Shown: piece by piece, positions 43,636 through 52,236 of the stretch
Layout: each line of letters begins with the position of its first letter
Numbering within the stretch: position 1 is the first letter of the stretch
Source: Streptomyces polyasparticus
Lineage (GTDB): Bacteria > Actinomycetota > Actinomycetes > Streptomycetales > Streptomycetaceae
Assembly: GCF_014493765.1 (NCBI RefSeq)
Contig: NZ_JACTVJ010000004.1
Span: 248,001-312,000 of the forward strand
Length of the DNA stretch: 64,000 nucleotides
Direction: 5' to 3'
Program-made: the position numbers and the translations under genes
The notes under the pieces: model-generated
Seen by the model: the letters and a program-made list of their open reading frames with translations, nothing else
Told to the model about the DNA's origin: nothing
Databases searched by the model: none

Positions 43636-45984
43636 TCAGCGGGGAAAGGGTTCGAAGTCGATGCGCGCGTCGATCGGGAAGCTGCGGGGCCGGCGCCCGG
43701 TGGCGCGGGCGTAGGCGTTGGCGATCGCCGCGACGGGCGCGGGCACACCCAGTTCGCCGATCCCGCCGGGTTCCGCCTCGGGTCCGCCGTCGAGGACGTG
43801 GACCTGCACCTCGTACGGGGAGTTGCGCTGGCGCGCGTAGTGGAACTGCGAGTAACTGCCCTCCAGCGGAAGGCCCTTGTCGAGGTGGAGTCCCGCCCGC
43901 AGGGTGGTGGCGATGGCGTCCGTGAGCCCGCCGAGCATCTGCGCCTCGATCCCGCGCGGGTTGACGGCCCGCCCCGCGTCCACCGCGATCACGGCCCGCA
44001 TCACACGCGGCGCCTTCGGGTCGGTGGCGTCGAGGTCGACGACGCAGGCGGTGCGCGACTTGTACTCCTCGTGGAAGCCGACCCCCTGGGCCCACCCCTC
44101 GGGCAGCTCGCGTCCCCAGCCGCCCGCCGCCTTGTCGAGCACGGCCCGCTGCGCGGCCGTTTTCAGCCGGGCCCGCCGGAAGGCGACCGGGTCCTGTCCG
44201 AGCCGCTCGGCGAGCTCGTCGACGAACATCTCCTCGGCCGCGCGCCCCGTTCCCGAGTACACGCTGCGCCACGACCCCGTGGGCAGGGCGACCGGCAGCT
44301 CGGTGAGCGTCTGCCGGGTGGCGCCGAGGTCGTACGGGGAGCGCAGGGACAGTGCGAACATGACCTGCGCGGTGGCCTCGCCGAGCAGCGGAAGGCCGGT
44401 CAGGCCCGCCGTGAGCGCATCGCCGAACCCGTGCCGTACGTCCATCGCGACCGAGGCCATCCGGTGCCGGAACGACAGCGGCGCGCCGGCCGCGTACGTC
44501 GCCCGCAGCTTGTGATGCGTGGGCGGGCGCATCCGGCCGTGCCGCATGTCGTCGATCCGCGACCACATCAGACGTACGGGCCGCCGTACCGCCTTCGACA
44601 CCTGGGCGGCCTCGATCGCCGCGTCGTGGAAGAGCCGGCGGCCGAACGAACCGCCCGCCTGCACCACATGCAGCTCGACGAGGGCGTCCGGCAGCCCGAT
44701 CGCGTCGGCCACGGCCTTGCGGGCGGCGATCGGCGACTGGGCCGGGGCCCAGACGGTGGCGCGTGCGTCGCGCACGTCGGCGACCGCGCAGTTGGTCTCC
44801 AGGGGTGCGTGGCTGACGGGCGCGAAGTCGAACTCCGCGTCCAGATGCCGGCCGAGCAGCGGCGGGAACCCGTGCGCCACAGCGCCCCGCAGCTTCGCGC
44901 GCAGCGTCTCGTCGTCGAGTTCGTCTACGGGCCCGGGCCCCCACTCCACGTCCAGGGCCTCCTTCCCGGCGAGCGCCTGCCCGAAGGTCTCGGCGACGAC
45001 GGCGACCCCGGTCGGGATGGTGGCGACGGCGAGCACTCCGGGCAGGGCCTCGACGGCGGCCGCGTTGCGGACCCGGCGTACCGTGCCGCGGAGCGTGGGC
45101 GGGCGGCGCACCATGGCGGGCTTGGCGCCGGGGATGTCCAGGTCGAGCGTGTACTGCTGCTTGCCGGTGACGAGCGCTCTCGCGTCGATACGGGAGGTCG
45201 GGCGGCCGATCAGCCGGTGTGCGGCGCGGGGCTTGAGCGCGACCGGCTGCTCGGCGGCACGGTCGCTGCTCGCCGCGCGGGCCAGTTCCCCGTACGAGGC
45301 GGAGCGCCCGTCGGCGAGGTGCGCCCGGCCGTCGCGCGTCGTGACCCGTTCGGGGTCGGTCCCCCACTGCAGCGCCGCCGCCCAGGCGAGGCGCTGCCTC
45401 GCTGCCGCGGCGGCGGTGCGGACCGGGTCGTAGAGGGAGCGGATGGAGTTGGAGCTGCCGGTGAGCTGGTTGAAGACCAGCTCGGGGCGCGCCTTGTCGA
45501 GATGGACGCGGACCTTCTCCAGGGGCGTGTCCAGCTCTTCGGCGACCAGCATCGCGACCGCGGTGGTGAGGCCCTGTCCGACCTCCTCGCGCGGCAGCCA
45601 GAAGTCGACGGTGCCATCCTCGGCGACCTTCAGGGTGAGCAGATGCGAGGTCGGCAGCGCGGCGAGGTTGAGCACGTCGCCGAGGTCGGGCAGCTCGGGC
45701 AGGGGCGCGGCGGGGGCGGCCTGCGGGTCGAGCTGGACGGCGACGGTGAGGGTGGGCGCGGCGACCAGGAGGGCGAGGAAACGGCGCCGGCCGACGCCGG
45801 GGCGCTCCGCGCTTGCTGCGGGCTCGGCGGGCTCGGCGGCCTCGGTGCGCTCCGAGCTTGCTGCGAGCTCGGCGGGCTCGGTGCGCTCCACGCTCTCTGC
45901 GAGCTCGGTGCGCTCCGCACCTTCTGCGAGTTCGGCGGGCTCCGTGTGCTCCACACTCTCTGCGTGCTCGGCGTTCTCGGTCAC
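43636..45984 (-). CDS. Molybdopterin-binding subunit of an IorB-like hydroxylase, Tat-exported
   Basis: A 782-residue molybdenum hydroxylase large subunit, with LPREEVGQGLTTAVAMLVAEEL, QAGGSFGRRLFHDA and GGIGELGVPAPVAAIANA near the cofactor. Its N-terminus is unusual: about 75 Glu/Ala-rich residues of imperfect repeats (TEPAELA type) come before VGRRRFLALLVAAP, which looks like a twin-arginine signal. The enzyme would hydroxylate an aldehyde or N-heterocycle, perhaps outside the membrane after Tat export. GTG 45984 has GGAG eight bases upstream. Confidence 0.88.
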   Translation of the reverse strand: MTENAEHAESVEHTEPAELAEGAERTELAESVERTEPAELAASSERTEAAEPAEPAASAERPGVGRRRFLALLVAAPTLTVAVQLDPQAAPAAPLPELPDLGDVLNLAALPTSHLLTLKVAEDGTVDFWLPREEVGQGLTTAVAMLVAEELDTPLEKVRVHLDKARPELVFNQLTGSSNSIRSLYDPVRTAAAAARQRLAWAAALQWGTDPERVTTRDGRAHLADGRSASYGELARAASSDRAAEQPVALKPRAAHRLIGRPTSRIDARALVTGKQQYTLDLDIPGAKPAMVRRPPTLRGTVRRVRNAAAVEALPGVLAVATIPTGVAVVAETFGQALAGKEALDVEWGPGPVDELDDETLRAKLRGAVAHGFPPLLGRHLDAEFDFAPVSHAPLETNCAVADVRDARATVWAPAQSPIAARKAVADAIGLPDALVELHVVQAGGSFGRRLFHDAAIEAAQVSKAVRRPVRLMWSRIDDMRHGRMRPPTHHKLRATYAAGAPLSFRHRMASVAMDVRHGFGDALTAGLTGLPLLGEATAQVMFALSLRSPYDLGATRQTLTELPVALPTGSWRSVYSGTGRAAEEMFVDELAERLGQDPVAFRRARLKTAAQRAVLDKAAGGWGRELPEGWAQGVGFHEEYKSRTACVVDLDATDPKAPRVMRAVIAVDAGRAVNPRGIEAQMLGGLTDAIATTLRAGLHLDKGLPLEGSYSQFHYARQRNSPYEVQVHVLDGGPEAEPGGIGELGVPAPVAAIANAYARATGRRPRSFPIDARIDFEPFPR

Positions 45985-46153
45985 GGCGAGGGCTCCAGGC
46001 GAAGGGACAGCGCGTGCCGGACCGCACGCGGCAGTTGACAGACTGTCAGCAAGGCGGGTGGCGGGGAATGCCCCGGAAGCCGTGTCGTCCACCTCCGCAC
46101 CACTTCCGCCCCACCGGATCACAGCCCGCGGCCGCGCCCATTAGGGTCGGTGC

Positions 46154-46729
46154 ATGACTTCCGATCCCTCCGGAGCCTCCGGACTCTCCGAGAGCGGCAG
46201 CGTCCGGGTCGACGCGTGGATCTGGTCCGTCCGCCTGCTCAAGACCCGCTCCGCCGCGGCCGCGGCCTGCCGTGCGGGCCATGTCCGGGTCAACGGCGAG
46301 CGCGCCAAGCCCGCACAGCCCGTGAAGGCGGGCGACGAGGTGCGCCTGCGGGCCGAGCACCGCGAGCGGGTCGTGATCGTCAAGAAGATCATCCGCAAGC
46401 GCGTGGGCGCCCCGGTGGCCGTGGAGTGCTACCAGGACAACAGCCCTCCGCCGCCGCCCCGCGAGGCCGTCGCCCCGGCCGGCATCCGCGACCGCGGCGC
46501 CGGGCGCCCGACCAAGCGCGACCGCCGCGAAATGGAGCGCCTGCGGGGCCCCGCCTCGCCCGACCTGGCCGCGGCCCTCGGCGCCTTCGACCCGGTCACC
46601 GCGGAAGCACCGGACACCAAGTCCGGCCGCGGGCGCGACTCCCGCAGGTCCCGCCCCGACGACTCCCGTAGGTCACACCCCGACGACTCCCGCACGTCCC
46701 GGCGCGATCAGGGCCGCCGCTCCCGCTGA
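46154..46729 (+). CDS. S4-domain RNA-binding protein (Hsp15-like)
   Basis: A 191-residue protein with an N-terminal S4 domain (VRVDAWIWSVRLLKTRSAAAAACRAGHVRVNG) like Hsp15, which binds stalled 50S subunits that carry peptidyl-tRNA. The tail is basic and repeats DSRRSRPD, DSRRSHPD, DSRTSRRD from three 24-bp units at 46637-46708. The basic repeats may aid RNA binding. ATG at 46154. Confidence 0.88.
   Translation: MTSDPSGASGLSESGSVRVDAWIWSVRLLKTRSAAAAACRAGHVRVNGERAKPAQPVKAGDEVRLRAEHRERVVIVKKIIRKRVGAPVAVECYQDNSPPPPPREAVAPAGIRDRGAGRPTKRDRREMERLRGPASPDLAAALGAFDPVTAEAPDTKSGRGRDSRRSRPDDSRRSHPDDSRTSRRDQGRRSR
46637..46708 (+). repeat. Three 24-bp tandem repeats in the S4 protein gene
   Basis: In-frame units of GACTCCCGCAGGTCCCGCCC type begin at 46637, 46661 and 46685 and code for 8-residue Asp/Arg/Ser repeats at the C-terminus. 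Confidence 0.88.
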
Positions 46730-46773
46730 GTGACGCCCGTACGCGCGCCGAAAGGCCCGTACGCATGCCGAGG

Positions 46774-46807
46774 GCCCGGACCGCCGGACGTATCCGACGG
46801 GCCGGGC
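46774..46807. terminator. Imperfect hairpin terminator between S4 and DoxX genes
   Basis: GCCCGG-A-CCG-C-CGGA / TCCG-A-CGG-G-CCGGGC forms 13 pairs with two mismatches around a CGTA loop. It lies between convergent genes and probably serves both. Confidence 0.6.
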
Positions 46808-46828
46808 CACGCGGCCGGAGCCCGGGCA

Positions 46829-47272
46829 TCACACCCGGCGCTGCACCGCCTTCAAGAGCCGCACCGTCTGATCCCGCTGCGCCCGCGCGATCAGGAGCAG
46901 CGGCACGATGAGGATCAGCGGCGTGTACCAGAACTCGCCGCCCAGGAAGGCGAGCGAGAAACTGAAGGCGCCCACCATGAGGCCCACGAAGGCGAGTGAG
47001 GCGACCCCGGACAGGACCGGGATCAACAGGGCGATTCCACCGGCCAGTTCGAGACCCCCGATGGCGTACATGAACCAGTCGCCGAACCCGATCTTGTCGA
47101 ACGGCTCGGTCGCCGACACATGAGCCGTCAGCTTCGGGGACGCGGAGGCGATCGCAAAGAACAGCCCGAGCGCGATCCGCAGCGTGTGCAACGCGACGGT
47201 GGCACGGCGGCTGCGCTGGACGGCGGCGGGGGCGGCGAGAGTGGCGGACGCGGGAAGAGTGGCCTCGGACAT
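46829..47272 (-). CDS. DoxX-family membrane protein
   Basis: A 147-residue four-helix membrane protein. Family marks are LGLFFAIASASPKLTAH (with the conserved K near the end of helix 1), FMYAIGGLELAGGIALLIPVLSG and a final basic segment. DoxX-like proteins take part in membrane redox or thiol-stress responses, but most are uncharacterised. AAGGAG stands seven bases before the ATG. The cupin gene lies upstream on the same strand. Confidence 0.88.
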   Translation of the reverse strand: MSEATLPASATLAAPAAVQRSRRATVALHTLRIALGLFFAIASASPKLTAHVSATEPFDKIGFGDWFMYAIGGLELAGGIALLIPVLSGVASLAFVGLMVGAFSFSLAFLGGEFWYTPLILIVPLLLIARAQRDQTVRLLKAVQRRV

Positions 47273-47370
47273 GAGCTGCTCCTTGTGATGCGAGGGCGGG
47301 CGCTTGGTTGCGCTGTCACAGGGATGGACCGGGGGTACGGCCCCAACTCATCGGTGTGGCCCGACATCTC

Positions 47371-47784
47371 TCAGACCAGTTCGCGTCCGGCCGTGCTGTC
47401 CACATGCTCCGGCAGCTCGCCCTCGAAGCGGTCCCCGGTGGACACCGTCCCCGACGGCTCGAACATCAGGATCGACCCGCCGGGCGAGGACGGCTTGTGC
47501 TCGGTGCCGCGCGGCACCACGAACACATCTCCCTTGTGCAGCACGACAGTCGACTCCGCCCCGTCCGCGTCGCGCAGCGCGATGTCGAAGCGCCCGTCGA
47601 GGACGAGGAAGAACTCGTCGGTGTCCTCATGGACGTGCCAGACGTGCTCGCCTTCGGTATGGGCGATGCGGACGTCGTAGTCGTTCATCCGCGCCACGAT
47701 CCGCGGGCTGTAGACGTCCTGGAAGGACGCGAGGGCTTCGGTCAGGTTCACGGGTGCGGCGGGCTTCGCCGTGCTGTTGTCCAT
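47371..47784 (-). CDS. Cupin-domain protein
   Basis: A 137-residue single cupin. Motif 1 (HVWHVHEDTDEFFLVLDGRF) has the two His and Glu that bind a metal, and motif 2 is GDVFVVPRGTEHKPSS. Such small cupins act as dioxygenases, isomerases or sensors; I cannot choose. ATG 47784. Confidence 0.88.
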   Translation of the reverse strand: MDNSTAKPAAPVNLTEALASFQDVYSPRIVARMNDYDVRIAHTEGEHVWHVHEDTDEFFLVLDGRFDIALRDADGAESTVVLHKGDVFVVPRGTEHKPSSPGGSILMFEPSGTVSTGDRFEGELPEHVDSTAGRELV

Positions 47785-47880
47785 GCGTCCAGCTTCGGGC
47801 CGGCGCCGGACGGAAGTCTTGTACGGAGCTGACACGGAATCCCGTACGGAACCGGCCGAGGCTCACCGGCCCTCTGGGAC

Positions 47881-48144
47881 TCATCGCCCCCCACGGTCCG
47901 GTTCGTACGGCGGGACGTCGCGCCCCGGCTGATAGTGCGGACCCTGCCGGATGTGCCGCAGCACCATCGCCAGGTCCACCGTGATGACCAGCCACAGCAG
48001 CCCGCAGGCCACCGCCCAGCCCGTCCGGCCCGCGAGGGCGAACGCGACCGTACCGGCGATCGCCCACACCACACCCCACAGACTCAGCCAGAAACGCATC
48101 CTGAGCGGACTGCGCGCGGTCACCGGCTCACTGCCTGTACGCAT
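47881..48144 (-). CDS. DUF6343 small membrane protein
   Basis: An 87-residue protein with two hydrophobic helices (WLSLWGVVWAIAGTVAFALAG and AVACGLLWLVITVDLAMVL) and a Pro/Tyr-rich cytoplasmic tail HYQPGRDVPPYEPDRGGR, the pattern of the Streptomyces DUF6343 family. Function unknown. GGAGGTGA lies eight bases before the ATG. Confidence 0.82.
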   Translation of the reverse strand: MRTGSEPVTARSPLRMRFWLSLWGVVWAIAGTVAFALAGRTGWAVACGLLWLVITVDLAMVLRHIRQGPHYQPGRDVPPYEPDRGGR

Positions 48145-48306
48145 CACGGCTCACCTCCCTGGCCTCCCGCCGCTCAGCTCAGCGTGGGCGGGCGCTCTCC
48201 TTCCAGGATGCACCCGCCGGGATGCGCCCGCCGGGCGGCCGAAGCCCGGCCAACTGGCTCCCGCGCGGCACTTAATCCCTTGCCGTACGGCGAGCTCCCG
48301 GATGCA

Positions 48307-49434
48307 ATGTCCGACATGGCTCCCCAGGCAAGCCCGGCAGGGCATGACGACTCCCCCGGCTCCCCCGTCCGTATCGGCGTCCTCGCCCCGCTGACCAGGC
48401 CCGGCTGGACCGAGGCGGGCCAACAGCTGCTCGCCGGCGTCGAGTTGGCGGTCGACGAGGTCAACGAGAGCGGCGGGATCGACGGCCGCCCCCTCGAACT
48501 GCTCGTACGGGACACGGCGGCCGATCCGCAGCGGGCGGAGGCGGCCGCGGCGGAGCTCGATGCGCTGGGCGTGGCCGCCCTGGCCGGCGAGTACCACAGC
48601 GTGGTCGCCCGCGCCGCCGCTGGCCGGGCGGACGCCCTGGGGCTGCCGTACCTGTGCACGTCGGGTGTGCTCGACGCGCTCACGGACGAGCCGACGCAGT
48701 GGGTCGCGCGCCTGTCCCCGGCACAGTCCGTCGGCTGGCGGCTGTATGCGGACTTCCTGCTCGACGCGGGCCACCGCCGGATCGCCGTGGCGGCACAGCC
48801 GAGCGTCTACTGGGCCGCGGGGACTCGTATCGTCCGGGAGCATGTCGCACCGCGCGGCGGCAGCGTCATCGAGCTCGATCCGGTCGCGCTCGGCCCTGCG
48901 GGCGTCTGCGACGCACTCGCGGACAGCGGGGCGACGGCGCTGCTGCTCCTCGTCGGCACTCCCGAGCCCGCGGTGCCGCTCGTACGGGCGGTCCGCAGCG
49001 ATCCGCGCCTGGGCGAGGTCCTGCTCGGCGCGCCCGCGGGGCAGCCGGAGTTCGCTCAGTGGGCGGAGCTGCTCGGCGCCGACGGGGCGGGGATCCCGTT
49101 CCTGCGCTATCTGCCCGCGCGACTGGGCGAGTTGGGCAGCCGGGTCGAGGGGCTGCTGCGTCAACGCCTGGGCGCGGCGCCCTCGTTCGTCGCGTTCGAG
49201 GGGTACGACACGGTCACCGTGCTCGCCGAGGTGCTGCGGACACACGGGACGGAGCGCAAGCGCGTGGCCGATGCCTGGCCGCAGCTCGCGGTCGAGGGCA
49301 CGCGGGGCACGGTCCGTTTCTCGCGCGCCCCGGGGATCGGCGTCTGGCAGTGGGCGTGGCCGCCCGTCCAGATCACCGACCGCGACCCCGCGGCCCCGGA
49401 CCGTTTCCGGGTCCTGCGGACAGCGGCGCCCTGA
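48307..49434 (+). CDS. Branched-chain amino-acid-type solute-binding protein, no signal peptide
   Basis: A 375-residue periplasmic-binding-fold protein of the LivJ type: VRIGVLAPLTRPGWTEAGQQLLAGVELAVDEV, GGIDGRPLELLVRDTAADP, VAFEGYDTVTVLAEVL. No lipobox or secretion signal is visible, so it may act in the cytoplasm as a sensor rather than in transport, and no permease or ATPase genes are next to it. ATG at 48307 has only a weak ribosome-binding site. Confidence 0.82.
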   Translation: MSDMAPQASPAGHDDSPGSPVRIGVLAPLTRPGWTEAGQQLLAGVELAVDEVNESGGIDGRPLELLVRDTAADPQRAEAAAAELDALGVAALAGEYHSVVARAAAGRADALGLPYLCTSGVLDALTDEPTQWVARLSPAQSVGWRLYADFLLDAGHRRIAVAAQPSVYWAAGTRIVREHVAPRGGSVIELDPVALGPAGVCDALADSGATALLLLVGTPEPAVPLVRAVRSDPRLGEVLLGAPAGQPEFAQWAELLGADGAGIPFLRYLPARLGELGSRVEGLLRQRLGAAPSFVAFEGYDTVTVLAEVLRTHGTERKRVADAWPQLAVEGTRGTVRFSRAPGIGVWQWAWPPVQITDRDPAAPDRFRVLRTAAP

Positions 49435-49463
49435 GGGGCCTCCTGAACGGCCTCGTGAAGGGA

Positions 49464-49847
49464 CTACCCGGCCTCGTCGAAGCGCGCCGCCGCCAGATAC
49501 TGCGGCTGCGGATCGAGCGCGGCCGCGAGGCGGAAGTGCCGTTTCGCGGGGCCGGGGCGGTTCATGCGCTCGTAGGTGCGGGCCAGCGCGAAATGAGCGA
49601 ACGCATTGTCCGGCTCACGCTCGAGCACGATGGAGAACTCCAGCTCCGCGGCGCGCAGTTGGGCCCCCGCGAAGAAGGCACGGGCGCGCAGGAGCCGCGC
49701 CGCCGTGTGCTCGGGATGCGCCTCGATCACCGAGTCGAGCAGCTTGATCGCACCGCGGGGATCCCGCGCGTCGAGCAGCTGCTCGGCGGCACGGAAGTCG
49801 ATGACGTCCGTCTCCGGGGTCCGTCCACGTCCATTGTCCAAAGACAC
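49464..49847 (-). CDS. Tetratricopeptide-repeat protein
   Basis: A 127-residue helical protein with about two and a half TPR units: AIKLLDSVIEAHPEHTAARLLRARAFFAGAQ and FSIVLEREPDNAFAHFALARTYERMNR. It should mediate protein contacts. GTG 49847 is chosen because AAGGA is six bases upstream; a GTG nine codons earlier lacks one. Confidence 0.82.
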   Translation of the reverse strand: MSLDNGRGRTPETDVIDFRAAEQLLDARDPRGAIKLLDSVIEAHPEHTAARLLRARAFFAGAQLRAAELEFSIVLEREPDNAFAHFALARTYERMNRPGPAKRHFRLAAALDPQPQYLAAARFDEAG

Positions 49848-50022
49848 GCCGTCATCCTTCCGCTTGCCGATCACCTACAACGCCCGTCGCTCCAGCGCTA
49901 TTCCATACGGGACATACGAGCCGGGCATCCGGGCATCCGCACGCCGCTGTGCAGGACCCCGCCGGAGTTGTAAGGCTGCCCCGGCGCCGCACACCCCATA
50001 CGCGCCGCCGCTCAGCGCCTGC

Positions 50023-50406
50023 TCAGCCCAGCGTGACGGCGAGCACCGCGCCGAGGACCACGAGGGCCGCACCGGCCGCGATGAACGTCCGGTCCAGGAG
50101 CACCCGCTCGCCGCCCAGGAGCACGGTGTCGCGGGGGTCGGCGGGGTCGTAGGCGAGGCGTACCTCGGTGCCCGGAAGCAGGGGTGTGCGCCGGTTCGGC
50201 GGCACGGGCGAGGGCAGTTCCATGACCCGTCCGTCGAGCGTCTCGAACTGCAGGAGCGGCCGCTGCGCCCCGTGCGGCGCGGGTTTGACCAGCGCGTTCA
50301 CGGCCTGTCCCGAGGCCGCTATGCGGCGGGTCTGCCGGAGCCCGTAGGCACCGGCGAGCAGCGCGACCAGACCGCCGAACGAGGTGAGCGCGGCGAACAC
50401 GACCAC
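50023..50406 (-). CDS. DUF3592-type membrane protein
   Basis: A 127-residue protein with an N-terminal membrane helix (VVFAALTSFGGLVALLAGAYG), an exposed beta-domain (LLQFETLDGRVMELPSP, LLPGTEVRLAYDPADPRDTVL) and a C-terminal helix. This matches the DUF3592 topology; function unknown. It starts 12 bases after coaE stops, so it is probably co-transcribed. Confidence 0.78.
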   Translation of the reverse strand: MVVFAALTSFGGLVALLAGAYGLRQTRRIAASGQAVNALVKPAPHGAQRPLLQFETLDGRVMELPSPVPPNRRTPLLPGTEVRLAYDPADPRDTVLLGGERVLLDRTFIAAGAALVVLGAVLAVTLG

Positions 50407-50418
50407 GTCCGCGCCCCG

Positions 50419-51021
50419 TCAGCCGCGCGCCGCGCGCGTCCGCAGCTCTTCCCAGACCGCTCGGACCCGGGGCTCGAGACGGTCGAGCGGCCCGTCGTTG
50501 TCGATCACGATGTCGGCGATCTCGAGCCGCTTCTCGCGGGTGGTCTGCGCGGCCATCCGCGCGCGTGCGTCGTCCTCGGTCATCCCGCGCAGCCGTACGA
50601 GACGGTCCAGCTGGGTCTCGGGCGAGGCGTCCACGACGACCACGAGGTCGTAGAGCGGCGCGAGGGAGTTCTCGGCGAGCAGCGGTACGTCATGGACGAC
50701 CACCGCGTCCTCGGCGGCCGCACGCTCCAGCTCCGCCGAGCGGGCGCCCACGAGGGGGTGCACGATCGCGTTGAGCTGCGCGAGCCGCTCGGGGTCGGCG
50801 AAGACGATGGAGCCGAGGCGTGGCCGGTCGAGGGTGCCGTCCGGCGCGAGGATCTCCTCGCCGAAGGCCTCGACGACCGCGGCCAGGCCGGGAGTTCCGG
50901 GCTCGACCACCTCGCGGGCGATCCGGTCGGCGTCCACGATCACGGCGCCGTACGCGTCGAGCAGCCGTGACACCGCGCTCTTGCCGGCGCCGATTCCGCC
51001 GGTCAGACCCACCTTCAGCAT
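50419..51021 (-). CDS. coaE: Dephospho-CoA kinase
   Basis: A 200-residue enzyme for the last step of coenzyme A synthesis, phosphorylating the 3'-hydroxyl of dephospho-CoA with ATP. The P-loop GGIGAGKS is at residues 8-15, [10 protein letters not shown] is the CoA-domain motif, and HDVPLLAE and a lid ([19 protein letters not shown]) complete the family pattern. It ends before the DUF3592 gene and follows the PAC2 gene, the usual Streptomyces order. Confidence 0.95.
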   Translation of the reverse strand: MLKVGLTGGIGAGKSAVSRLLDAYGAVIVDADRIAREVVEPGTPGLAAVVEAFGEEILAPDGTLDRPRLGSIVFADPERLAQLNAIVHPLVGARSAELERAAAEDAVVVHDVPLLAENSLAPLYDLVVVVDASPETQLDRLVRLRGMTEDDARARMAAQTTREKRLEIADIVIDNDGPLDRLEPRVRAVWEELRTRAARG

Positions 51022-51128
51022 GAGCGAGAGCTTAGGCCCTGAGTTCACTGTGTGCCCAGGGCCCCCGGGACGTACGCGAAACCCCTACGCGTCCTTGTCG
51101 CGGCCGCTCGTGCTCGCCCCTGCCCCGC

Positions 51129-52067
51129 CTACTTGTCCCCGTCCCTGTCCGCCAGGAACTGCTCGAGCTCCCGCCCGATCTCGTCCGCGGACGGGATCTC
51201 CACGGGCTCGGCGAGCATGTTGCCGCGGGTCTCCGCGCCGGCCGCCGCGTCGTACTGGTGCTCAAGCCCCTGGACCATGGAGACGAGCTCCTCGTCGCCC
51301 TCCTGGATCTGGCGCTCGATCTCGTTCTGCGTACGGTGCGCCTGGGTGCGCAGGGCGTGCGCGATCGCGGGCAGCACCAGGCCGGTGGCCGAGGTGATCG
51401 ACTCCAGGACGGTCAGGGCGGCATCGGGGTAGGCGGACCGTGCGATGTAGTGCGGCACGTGCGCGGCGACGCCGAGCACGTCGAACCCGGCCTGGATCAG
51501 CCGGTACTCGACAAGGGCCGCCGCGCTGCCGGGCACCTGCGCCTCGTCGAAGGGGCTGCGGTGTCCGGGCACCAGGTCGGTGCGGTTGCCGTGCGGGGTC
51601 AGGCCGACGGGGCGGGTGTGCGGGACGCCCATGGGAATGCCGTGGAAGTTCACCGCGAGCCGTACGCCGAGCCGCTCGACGACCTCGCCGACGGCCTGCG
51701 CGAACAGCTCCCACTCGACGTCCGGCTCCGGCCCGGAAAGGACCAGGAACGGCGCTCCGGTGGCGTCCTGCAGCAGCCGCACCTCGATGGCGGGCTCCTC
51801 GTAGTCCACCCACTGGTCGCGCTGGAAGGTGAGCAGCGGGCGGCGGGCGCGGTAGTCCACGAGCCGGTCGTGGTCGAAGCGCGCCACGACCTGGCCGGGC
51901 AGTGCTTCGAAGAGTTCGTCGACGATCTGCTCGCCGGTCTCGCCCGCGTCGATGTAGCCGTCGAAGTGGTAGAGCATCACAAGTCCGGCCGAGTCCTGCG
52001 CCAGCGCCATGTCGGCCACGGCGAGACCCTTGGCATCCCATTCGTACAAACTCTGCGCGTCAACCAC
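51129..52067 (-). CDS. PAC2 family protein
   Basis: A 312-residue protein with the PAC2 (proteasome assembly chaperone-like) fold: [52 protein letters not shown], and [20 protein letters not shown]. In eukaryotes the fold assists 20S proteasome assembly; the actinobacterial role is not established. AAGGAGG lies 11 bases before the GTG start. Confidence 0.9.
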   Translation of the reverse strand: MVDAQSLYEWDAKGLAVADMALAQDSAGLVMLYHFDGYIDAGETGEQIVDELFEALPGQVVARFDHDRLVDYRARRPLLTFQRDQWVDYEEPAIEVRLLQDATGAPFLVLSGPEPDVEWELFAQAVGEVVERLGVRLAVNFHGIPMGVPHTRPVGLTPHGNRTDLVPGHRSPFDEAQVPGSAAALVEYRLIQAGFDVLGVAAHVPHYIARSAYPDAALTVLESITSATGLVLPAIAHALRTQAHRTQNEIERQIQEGDEELVSMVQGLEHQYDAAAGAETRGNMLAEPVEIPSADEIGRELEQFLADRDGDK

Positions 52068-52169
52068 AGTGACCGTTCCTCCTTGTGTTCGTACGCAAGA
52101 ACGCCCACGCCCCGCATGGCATTCCCCAACACCCGTACGTCCACGCCACGGAAGGCCCGAAAACGCAGC

Positions 52170-52203
52170 GAGGCCCGCATCCCCCGAAGGGGATGCGGGC
52201 CTC
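52170..52203. terminator. Strong terminator after rpsA
   Basis: A perfect 15-bp stem GAGGCCCGCATCCCC / GGGGATGCGGGCCTC with a CGAA loop, 33 bases past the rpsA stop. It separates rpsA from the PAC2 gene. Confidence 0.92.
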
Positions 52204-52236
52204 ACCGGCGATCAACTACCGCCTAGGGGCAGAGCG

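Noticed and set aside
42809-46027. A frame of over 1000 codons opposite and across the hydroxylase genes
   Set aside because: Composition is almost only Arg, Ala, Gly and Pro and it overlaps three well-supported genes.
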